A stretch of DNA of 12,884 nt from positions 1-12,884 of the forward strand of contig CAJBLW010000350.1 of NCBI GenBank assembly GCA_903953985.1, given 5' to 3'. The notes beneath the pieces are model-generated. The model searched no databases and was not told the origin of the DNA. It saw only the letters and a program-made list of their open reading frames with translations. Made by a program: the position numbers and the translations under genes. Of this stretch, positions 8,259-12,884 are shown in pieces. The DNA is from an uncultured Burkholderiales bacterium. Lineage in GTDB: Bacteria; Pseudomonadota; Gammaproteobacteria; Burkholderiales; Burkholderiaceae_C. Within the stretch, counting starts at the first letter, position 1. Each line of letters begins with the position of its first letter.

Positions 8259-8264
8259 ATTGTA
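8259..8264 (-). promoter_or_regulatory. Possible -10 element (TACAAT) for the M48 protease operon
   Basis: On the minus strand TACAAT is followed by GGCGAC and then the ATG at 8252, which would place the transcript start at or next to the start codon. No convincing -35 is present at 16-18 bases. It lies in the 95-base divergent region shared with orn. Confidence 0.35.
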
Positions 8265-8335
8265 GGAGCCGCACACTGTGTACCGTTTCATGTTCCAAGA
8301 TTCAAACCCGATGCCGAGGGGCTCATGGCATCGGC

Positions 8336-8341
8336 GACAAT
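8336..8341 (+). promoter_or_regulatory. Possible -10 element (GACAAT) for orn
   Basis: GACAAT is followed by CCCTGC and then the ATG of orn at 8348, the mirror of the arrangement on the other strand. No Shine-Dalgarno site and no clear -35 are seen. This is weak evidence by itself. Confidence 0.28.
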
Positions 8342-8347
8342 CCCTGC

Positions 8348-8938
8348 ATGCCTGATGCGAACACCCACACCCCCGCCCCTGAAGCCACCGCGCTGCCCAA
8401 GTCTGACCAAAATCTGGTCTGGATCGATTGTGAAATGACAGGCCTGGACCCGGAAAAAGAACGCCTGCTGGAGATCGCCGTCATCGTCACCGGCCCGCAC
8501 CTCACGCCCCGGATTGAAGGTCCGGTGCTGGTGATTCACCAAAGCGATGAACTGCTGAATCAAATGGACAAATGGAACAAAGGCACCCACGGAAAAAGCG
8601 GACTGATCGACAAGGTCAAGGCCTCTACCACCAGCGAGGCCGATGCCGAAGCCCAGATTCTGGCCTTTCTAAAACAGTACTTGCCTAAAAATAGCTCCCC
8701 GCTGTGCGGTAACACCATCAGTCAGGACCGGCGCTTTTTGGTCAAGTACATGCCCAAGCTGGAAGCGTTTTTCCACTACCGCAACCTGGACGTGAGCACC
8801 CTCAAAGAGTTGTCTCGGCGCTGGAAGCCCGAGGTGTATGCCAGTTTCAAAAAGCAGCAAAAGCACACCGCCCTGGCCGACGTGCACGAATCGATCGACG
8901 AATTGGCACATTACCGCGAGCATTTCATCCGTTTGTGA
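8348..8938 (+). CDS. orn: Oligoribonuclease (DEDDh 3'-5' exonuclease)
   Basis: Degrades two- to five-residue RNA fragments, above all dinucleotides, to mononucleotides, and also clears pGpG from cyclic di-GMP breakdown. It is cytoplasmic and often essential. The protein has 196 residues. The catalytic set is complete: WIDCEMTGLD (Asp27, Glu29), NTISQDRRFL (Asp127) and HTALAD (His173, Asp178). The body matches E. coli Orn closely (FFHYRNLDVSTLKELSRRWK, 141-160; YREHFIRL end). About 15 extra residues at the N-terminus (Thr/Pro/Ala-rich) are the only difference from the 181-residue E. coli protein. The ATG at 8348 is the only start codon close to the domain. No Shine-Dalgarno site is seen. Confidence 0.97.
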   Translation: MPDANTHTPAPEATALPKSDQNLVWIDCEMTGLDPEKERLLEIAVIVTGPHLTPRIEGPVLVIHQSDELLNQMDKWNKGTHGKSGLIDKVKASTTSEADAEAQILAFLKQYLPKNSSPLCGNTISQDRRFLVKYMPKLEAFFHYRNLDVSTLKELSRRWKPEVYASFKKQQKHTALADVHESIDELAHYREHFIRL

Positions 8939-8942
8939 TGGT

Positions 8943-8971
8943 TCAGGGAAAACCCTAGCGGCTTTCCCTGA
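8943..8971 (+). terminator. Hairpin after orn, possible weak terminator
   Basis: TCAGGGAAA (8943-8951) and its exact reverse complement TTTCCCTGA (8963-8971) form a 9-bp stem with an 11-base loop, starting four bases after the orn stop. There is no T-run after it, so it may be an mRNA 3' stabiliser or a leaky terminator rather than a strong one. Confidence 0.45.
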
Positions 8972-8975
8972 TCCG

Positions 8976-8984
8976 TGCCATAAT
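8976..8984 (+). promoter_or_regulatory. Possible extended -10 promoter for the helicase gene
   Basis: TGCCATAAT fits the extended -10 pattern TGN-TATAAT with one mismatch in the hexamer. A transcript starting about 8991 would carry a leader of about 207 bases up to the ATG at 9198. No good -35 lies at the expected distance, which is tolerated by extended -10 promoters. A second AT-rich hexamer, TATAGA (9187-9192), lies five bases before the ATG and could give a very short transcript instead. Confidence 0.4.
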
Positions 8985-8993
8985 GACGAGCTC

Positions 8994-9169
8994 GCTGCAT
9001 AAAATGCAGCGTTTCATACATCTCCCTTCATGCCTTGACCCAACGATAGGGTCACTCACAGCGGCCAGGCTTCATGCCAAGCGCCTCTCGCGAGCACCGT
9101 TTGATGGTTGATGTTTTTTCAACCTTGCGGTGCCTGCGGCCCAATGCAACAGAAATCTGTTGGCGGCCG
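8994..9169 (+). promoter_or_regulatory. Structured leader of the DEAD-box helicase mRNA (series of hairpins)
   Basis: Four inverted repeats follow each other. GCTGCAT/ATGCAGC (8994-9000 and 9004-9010, loop AAA). TGACCC/GGGTCA (9036-9041 and 9049-9054). A two-part stem with outer GCACCG/CGGTGC (9094-9099 and 9128-9133) and inner GGTTGA/TCAACC (9106-9111 and 9119-9124) around a T-rich loop. A second two-part stem with outer CGGCC/GGCCG (9137-9141 and 9165-9169) and inner CAACAG/CTGTTG (9147-9152 and 9157-9162) with loop AAAT. The helicase ATG is at 9198 and has no Shine-Dalgarno site. Known cold-shock RNA helicase genes often have long regulated leaders, so a cis-acting element is a fair inference. 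The family is not one I can name. Confidence 0.5.
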
Positions 9170-9197
9170 TTGTTCCGTGCGAGCTTTATAGAACCAC

Positions 9198-11285
9198 ATG
9201 ACTGACACTTTGAACACAGTGCAGAGCGACTTGTCGCCTGCCGAAATCCCATCCATCGCCATCGAGTCGACTGCACAAGCAGCCCCGATCAACCTGGCCA
9301 CTGAAATCATGGTTGCTGCGGCGGCTGAAATCACCGCCGACGCAGCACCTGAAGACACCACTGAAGAAGCCGTAGAAGTTGAAGCCATCGCTGATGTGCC
9401 CAACGGTTTCGTTGAACTGGGCCTGGCCCCTGAGTTGGTGCAAGCCGTCGCCGATCTGGGCTACACCCAGCCTACCGCTGTGCAATTGCGTACCATTCCT
9501 TTGGCTTTGCCCACAGCAGGCGGCTCCAAAGATGGCAAGTCCAATGGCTACACCGACATGATGGTCTCCAGCCAAACCGGCAGCGGCAAAACCGCCGCTT
9601 TTTTGCTGCCCGTTTTGCACACGCTGATTCAGCAAATGGCCGAGCAAGAAGCTGCTGAACGCGCCGAATTCGATCAAGCCTGCGCCGACGCTGCCGCCAA
9701 AGGCGAGCCCGCCCCCAAGCGTTCCAAGCGCAAAGACCCCACCAACCCACGCAACTTCAAGGCTCCGACACCCGGTGCCCTGATCGTTTGCCCCACGCGT
9801 GAATTGGCCCAACAGGTGGCGCAAGATGCCATCGAGTTGGTCAAGCACACTCGAGGTCTGCGTGTGGCCAACGTGGTCGGCGGCATGCCGTACCAGTTGC
9901 AAATCGCCAAGCTGCAAAACGCCAACCTGGTCGTGGCCACACCTGGCCGTTTGCTCGTCCTGCAGCGCTCCATGCAAATCACGTTGGACCAAGTGCAGTT
10001 TTTGGTGGTGGACGAAGCCGACCGCATGCTCGACTTGGGCTTCTCGGACGATTTGGCCGACATCAACGACCTGACCAGCCAGCGTCGCCAGACCATGATG
10101 TTCAGCGCCACGTTTGCGCCACGCATTCAACAACTGGCCATGCGCGTGATGCACGACGGCGGTTCTTCGGTCCAGAAAATCCAGATCGACAACCCCCAGG
10201 AAAAACACAACAACATCAAGCAGGTGCTGTTCTGGGCCGACAACGCCCAGCACAAGCGCCAAATGCTCGACCACTGGCTGCGTGACGCCACGATCGACCA
10301 GGCCATCGTGTTCTCGAGTACCCAAATCGAATGCGACGGCTTGGCCGCTGACCTGCAGCAAGACGGCTTCTCGGCTGTGGCCCTGCACGGCGCCCTGAGC
10401 CAAGGCATGCGCAACCGCCGCCTGATGGCGCTGCGCAACGGTCAAGTCCAGATTTTGGTCGCGACCGACGTGGCCGCCCGCGGCATCGACGTGCCCACCA
10501 TCACCCACGTGTTCAACTTCGGCTTGCCGATGAAGGCGGAGGACTACACCCACCGCATTGGCCGAACAGGCCGCGCAGGCCGCGATGGCCTGGCCGTGAC
10601 CTTTGCCGAAATGCGTGACCGCCGCAAGATCGGAGACATCGAGGCTTACACTCGCCAGCCCTTCAAGGCCGAAGTGATCCCGGGCCTGGAGCCCAAAATG
10701 CGCATGCCCGAAGCCCGCAAGCCCATGGGCCGTGGCGGTGACCGGTTTGGCGGCGAGCGAAATTACGCCAACGCAGGCGGTGGTTTCCGTGGTGGCCGTC
10801 CCGCCCCCGGTGGCCGCGATTTCGGTGGCAACCGCGACCGCGACAACGCCGGCGGTGGCTTTGAAAACCGCGCTCCGCGTGGCAACTTCCGCGACGAGCA
10901 GCCCCGCTTTGAGCAGCGCAGCGAACCCCGGTTCGATGCACGCAAAGACGGCGGCCGTTTTGACGCCCCCCGTGGCGACAACCGTGGCGGTGACCGCTTT
11001 GAGCAGCGTGCTGCCCCCGCGCACCCTTGGGACAAGGGCGACAGCCGCCCTGCCCCGCGCCAAGACGCCCGCCAAGACGGTCCACGTCAAGGCGGCCGAT
11101 GGGAAGAGCGTGGTGGTGACAACCGCAACGCCGCCCGCCCCGCCCCTCGCGGCGCAGCGGGTGCAGGTGACAAGTTCGCCCGCGGCCCGAAGCAGTTTGG
11201 TGCCGGCAACTTCAAACCGCACGCCGCAGGCGATGGCCCTGCAAAACGCGGCGGTACGCGCGTGCTGAAAATCACACGCGGTTAA
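9198..11285 (+). CDS. DEAD-box ATP-dependent RNA helicase with acidic N-terminus and Arg/Gly-rich tail
   Basis: ATP-dependent RNA unwinding or remodelling, probably in ribosome assembly or mRNA turnover and at low temperature. The protein has 695 residues. All motifs are present: Q motif with GYTQPTAVQ (88-96), motif I SQTGSGKT (125-132), Ia PTRELAQQ (199-206), Ib TPGR (248-251), II DEAD (272-275), III SAT (303-305), IV IVFSST (370-375), V ATDVAARGID (422-431) and VI HRIGRTGR (452-459). Residues 1-70 are rich in Ala, Glu and Asp. About 12 extra residues precede motif I, and about 45 (143-190, with the basic cluster KRSKRK) separate motifs I and Ia. Residues 505-695 are low-complexity Arg/Gly/Asp/Pro, a typical RNA-binding tail. 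A 15-base direct repeat (10904-10918 and 10994-11008) lies in the tail. RhlE is the nearest named type, but the subfamily is not certain. Confidence 0.95.
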   Translation: MTDTLNTVQSDLSPAEIPSIAIESTAQAAPINLATEIMVAAAAEITADAAPEDTTEEAVEVEAIADVPNGFVELGLAPELVQAVADLGYTQPTAVQLRTIPLALPTAGGSKDGKSNGYTDMMVSSQTGSGKTAAFLLPVLHTLIQQMAEQEAAERAEFDQACADAAAKGEPAPKRSKRKDPTNPRNFKAPTPGALIVCPTRELAQQVAQDAIELVKHTRGLRVANVVGGMPYQLQIAKLQNANLVVATPGRLLVLQRSMQITLDQVQFLVVDEADRMLDLGFSDDLADINDLTSQRRQTMMFSATFAPRIQQLAMRVMHDGGSSVQKIQIDNPQEKHNNIKQVLFWADNAQHKRQMLDHWLRDATIDQAIVFSSTQIECDGLAADLQQDGFSAVALHGALSQGMRNRRLMALRNGQVQILVATDVAARGIDVPTITHVFNFGLPMKAEDYTHRIGRTGRAGRDGLAVTFAEMRDRRKIGDIEAYTRQPFKAEVIPGLEPKMRMPEARKPMGRGGDRFGGERNYANAGGGFRGGRPAPGGRDFGGNRDRDNAGGGFENRAPRGNFRDEQPRFEQRSEPRFDARKDGGRFDAPRGDNRGGDRFEQRAAPAHPWDKGDSRPAPRQDARQDGPRQGGRWEERGGDNRNAARPAPRGAAGAGDKFARGPKQFGAGNFKPHAAGDGPAKRGGTRVLKITRG

Positions 11286-11291
11286 TTGTCT

Positions 11292-11310
11292 TCCTGGGTT
11301 CCACCCAGGA
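11292..11310 (+). terminator. First hairpin after the helicase gene
   Basis: TCCTGGGT (11292-11299), loop TCC, ACCCAGGA (11303-11310): a perfect 8-bp stem starting seven bases after the stop. There is no T-run behind it, so on its own it is not a terminator. It probably works with the stronger hairpin 17 bases downstream or protects the mRNA 3' end. Confidence 0.45.
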
Positions 11311-11326
11311 CTTCAAGATCCCCTTC

Positions 11327-11358
11327 AAGGTCTTGCCCTCACCGGCAAGGCCTTTTTT
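11327..11358 (+). terminator. Rho-independent terminator of the helicase gene
   Basis: AAGGTCTTGCC (11327-11337), loop CTCACC, GGCAAGGCCTT (11344-11354): an 11-bp stem with one G-U wobble, running into a six-T tract (11353-11358). Position and orientation fit termination of the helicase transcript. Confidence 0.88.
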
Positions 11359-11404
11359 CATCATCGGGCCGGGTGGAATGAATACACGTTTTGAAGCGCC
11401 CATA

Positions 11405-11441
11405 AAAAAACCGCCCTGGGCGCAAACCCGGGCGGTTTTTT
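11405..11441 (-). terminator. Terminator of the rimM-trmD-rplS operon
   Basis: AAAAAACCGCCC (11405-11416) and GGGCGGTTTTTT (11430-11441) are exact reverse complements. Inside, GGG (11418-11420) pairs with CCC (11427-11429) beyond a one-base bulge. On the minus strand the hairpin ends in six T, 18 bases after the rplS stop. It is symmetric, so it can also stop read-through from the helicase side. Confidence 0.92.
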
Positions 11442-11459
11442 CCTAGGGCCGAAAAGGCT

Positions 11460-11744
11460 TTATGCTTTGGCAGCAGGTGCTGCTTTACGCTGAGGCAACT
11501 TTTCTTTGATACGTGCCGACTTGCCGCTGCGCTCGCGCAGGTAGTACAGCTTGGCGCGGCGAACATCACCACGGCGCTTGACTTCGATGCTGGCGATCAC
11601 AACACCTTCGTAGGCCTGGACACGCTTGCGGGCGCCCTCCACCACGTTGACGCTGACGATCACGGTGTCGCCTGGGGAAAACTCAGGAATCACTTTACCC
11701 AAACGGGCAATTTCTTCCTGCTCAAGAGTTTGAATCAAATTCAT
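11460..11744 (-). CDS. rplS: 50S ribosomal protein bL19 with an internal in-frame deletion of about 33 residues
   Basis: bL19 is a 50S protein at the subunit interface that takes part in bridges to the 30S subunit. The visible protein has 94 residues; E. coli bL19 has 115 and relatives of this organism about 125-130. Residues 1-51 (MNLIQTLEQEEIARLGKVIP to AYEGVVIA) and 52-94 (SIEVKRRGDVRRAKLYYLRE onward) each match the family very well. The conserved stretch that should lie between them, with motifs RNRGLNS, VRKIS-GEGVER and QTYSPL, is absent. The reading frame is kept. Start ATG (11742-11744), GGAG eight bases upstream (11753-11756) and the terminator are normal. Whether the product works, or the gap is an assembly error, cannot be told from the sequence. 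Confidence 0.93.
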   Translation of the reverse strand: MNLIQTLEQEEIARLGKVIPEFSPGDTVIVSVNVVEGARKRVQAYEGVVIASIEVKRRGDVRRAKLYYLRERSGKSARIKEKLPQRKAAPAAKA

Positions 11745-11859
11745 TTTTTGAACTCCGTCCGATCATGCCTCGCTACACAAGGGGCGTTCTGTGCTGTAGG
11801 GGCCATGCTTGTGCATGACTGAGCCAGATCGCGGCGGGTAGAGGATCGAAAAGCCCACC
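11745..11859 (-). promoter_or_regulatory. rplS leader with small hairpins
   Basis: A 115-base spacer between trmD and rplS, longer than the 25-base rimM-trmD spacer. It holds CATGC/GCATG with loop TTGT (plus-strand 11804-11817), and CTACA/TGTAG (11773-11777 and 11795-11799) closing a larger loop. It ends in the rplS Shine-Dalgarno site. It could be a processing site, a control region or simple spacer; I recognise no named ribosomal-protein leader in it. Confidence 0.35.
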
Positions 11860-11865
11860 ATTATA
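11860..11865 (-). promoter_or_regulatory. Possible internal promoter -10 (TATAAT) for rplS
   Basis: A perfect TATAAT on the minus strand that overlaps the TAA stop of trmD (11861-11863). A start about seven bases downstream would give rplS its own transcript with a leader of roughly 108 bases. No good -35 is found 16-18 bases upstream, so a chance match in the AT-rich end of trmD is possible. Confidence 0.4.
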
Positions 11866-12658
11866 GCTTTTTTGAAGACTGGGGCTTATCCTCAGTTGAC
11901 CCGCTTCCACAGGCCTGCTTGAGAAAGACCTCGTCCTGGGGGCTGAGCCCTCCGGCCCGGCGGGCCTCTTCGAGCAACTCGGGGCGGCGAATGGCCGTCA
12001 AACTCAGGCTTTGTTCGCGCCGCCAGCGTTCGATGAGCGCGTGGTGGCCCGACATCAATTGAGGCGGTACAGCATGCCCTTGCCAGACTTCGGGTCGGGT
12101 GTAATGCGGGCTGTCCAGCAAACCATCGAGCGCCGGGTTGAAGCTGTCGAGTTGATGGCTGCCCTCGTCGCCGAGCACACCCGGTTGCAAACGGGCCACC
12201 GCGTCAAGCAAAGCCATGGCGGCGATTTCACCACCCGACAGCACAAAGTCACCCAGACTGATTTGCCGGTCAACATATTGGTCAATAAAACGCTGGTCCA
12301 CCCCTTCATATCGGCCGCACAGCAACACCGCCCCCGCGCTGACCGTCCACTGGGCCACTGCGCTGTGGTTCAGCTTCGTCCCAATGGGAGAAAAAAGCAC
12401 CAAAGGTGCCGGCTCACATTCTTGGCGCTCAGAACGAATAGCAGTGAGGCATTTGAACAAGGGCTCGGCCATCATGACCATGCCGGGACCGCCGCCAAAT
12501 GAACGATCGTCGATTCGGCGGTAATTGCCTTCGGCGTGGTCGCGGGGATTCCACAAACGGACATCCACCAAGCCGTTTTCATAAGCGCGGCGCGTGATAC
12601 CACTGGTCAGCAGTGGTGCAAACAGCTCGGGAAAAAGGGTGATGATGTCAAAGCGCAT
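11861..12658 (-). CDS. trmD: tRNA (guanine-N1)-methyltransferase
   Basis: Methylates G37 of tRNAs that read CNN codons, using S-adenosylmethionine, and so prevents +1 frameshifting. It has a SPOUT fold with a trefoil knot. The protein has 265 residues from MRFDIITLFPELF. Knot and cofactor motifs are GRYEGVDQRFID (115-126) and SLGDFVLSGGE (134-144). The catalytic Asp is Asp171 in QLDSF, and PHYTRPEVWQG (184-194) and SGHHALIERWRREQS (203-217) follow as in the family. The ATG at 12658 has GGAGG about nine bases upstream and begins the conserved N-terminus. The frame stays open 99 bases further upstream, but that part overlaps rimM and is not family-like. The gene sits 25 bases after rimM in the normal rpsP-rimM-trmD-rplS order. 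Confidence 0.97.
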   Translation of the reverse strand: MRFDIITLFPELFAPLLTSGITRRAYENGLVDVRLWNPRDHAEGNYRRIDDRSFGGGPGMVMMAEPLFKCLTAIRSERQECEPAPLVLFSPIGTKLNHSAVAQWTVSAGAVLLCGRYEGVDQRFIDQYVDRQISLGDFVLSGGEIAAMALLDAVARLQPGVLGDEGSHQLDSFNPALDGLLDSPHYTRPEVWQGHAVPPQLMSGHHALIERWRREQSLSLTAIRRPELLEEARRAGGLSPQDEVFLKQACGSGSTEDKPQSSKKL

Positions 12659-12683
12659 GGATGGCCCTCCACGGCCGGACCGA

Positions 12684-12884
12684 TCAGTAATCGGGTTGCC
12701 AGTCCACCATGATGCGCTTGCCCGGCAAGTCCACGCCATCGACGAAAGCGGCGACAAAAGGAATCATGCGCTCGACCGGCTTGCCGCCTTCGGCTTCGGG
12801 AGCCGCTTCAATGACCAGCACGGTTTGCGGGCCTGTGGACATGAGGTCGCGCACCTGGCCCAGATCTACGCCTTCCCGGTTGAA
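12684..12884 (-). CDS. rimM: Ribosome maturation factor RimM, C-terminal 66 residues, 5' end outside window
   Basis: RimM binds the 30S head through uS19 and helps processing of 16S rRNA. Only the end of the PRC-barrel domain is visible: FNREGVDLGQVRDLMSTGPQ, TVLVIEAA, ERMIPFVAAFVDGVDLPGKR and the end IMVDWQPDY. The last two are typical of betaproteobacterial RimM. The frame is open to the window edge. The stop TGA is at 12684-12686, 25 bases before trmD. Confidence 0.95.
   Translation of the reverse strand, partial: FNREGVDLGQVRDLMSTGPQTVLVIEAAPEAEGGKPVERMIPFVAAFVDGVDLPGKRIMVDWQPDY

Noticed and set aside
8939..9197. A tRNA, a known small RNA or a riboswitch in the orn-helicase gap
   Set aside because: No cloverleaf, no CCA-type end and no riboswitch core that I recognise. 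The hairpins are reported as an unnamed leader instead.
9186..11222. A 678-codon open frame antisense to almost the whole helicase gene
   Set aside because: It is the mirror of a GC-rich, codon-biased gene. The product is low complexity (Val/Ala/Gly/His-rich) without domain-like features, it has no own regulatory signals, and the sense strand has a full set of DEAD-box motifs.
11460..11744. rplS as a frameshifted pseudogene
   Set aside because: The frame is intact from start to stop and both halves read correctly in one frame. It is an in-frame deletion, so a CDS with a stated defect is more accurate.
1..12884. CRISPR array, insertion sequence, integrase, toxin-antitoxin or defence genes
   Set aside because: No regularly spaced repeats, no transposase or integrase motifs, no terminal inverted repeats. 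All sizeable sense frames belong to housekeeping families, apart from the NYN and CobD-like proteins, which look vertically inherited.

Overview
The window is a chromosomal, housekeeping segment of a betaproteobacterium. Protein sequence style (PepN, FBPase, Orn, RsgA, TrmD) and gene order point to Burkholderiales, most likely Comamonadaceae; this is judged by eye from remembered family sequences, not by a search. I see no insertion sequence, prophage, CRISPR array, tRNA or rRNA. Coding density is high and no gene-free stretch exceeds 300 bases; the longest is 259 bases (8939-9197).

Layout. (1) 1-2820, plus strand: the 3' part of pepN (aminopeptidase N, cut by the window edge) followed 34 bases later by fbp (class I fructose-1,6-bisphosphatase), closed by a perfect 16-bp stem terminator that also serves the convergent gene. 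(2) 2935-3834, minus: an uncharacterised NYN-domain protein, divergent from (3) 3985-5683, plus: a NudL-type CoA pyrophosphatase and a CobD/CbiB/AmpE-like membrane protein seven bases apart. (4) 5698-8252, minus: a compact operon of a Ste24-like M48 membrane protease, a pterin-4a-carbinolamine dehydratase (ATGA overlap) and rsgA. (5) 8348-8938, plus: orn (oligoribonuclease), divergent from the protease. (6) 9198-11285, plus: a large DEAD-box RNA helicase with an acidic N-terminal extension, inserts in the first RecA domain and a long Arg/Gly-rich tail, preceded by a 259-base region rich in inverted repeats. (7) 11460-12884, minus: rimM (partial), trmD and rplS, the normal ribosomal-protein/tRNA-modification operon, ending in a strong terminator that faces the helicase terminator.

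Together the genes cover RNA metabolism and ribosome function (rsgA, orn, helicase, rimM, trmD, rplS, perhaps the NYN nuclease), peptide turnover and membrane proteolysis (pepN, M48 protease), gluconeogenesis (fbp) and cofactor upkeep (Nudix, PCD).

The most striking observation is in rplS. The encoded bL19 is 94 residues and lacks, exactly in frame, about 33 residues from the middle of the most conserved part of the protein, while start, Shine-Dalgarno site, both flanking halves and terminator are intact. The junction lies in TGATCGCCA, which may be a deletion microhomology. It is either an assembly or sequencing artefact or a real and very unusual ribosomal-protein variant. Second in interest is the structured leader in front of the helicase gene. 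I did not find a clearly new multi-gene system.
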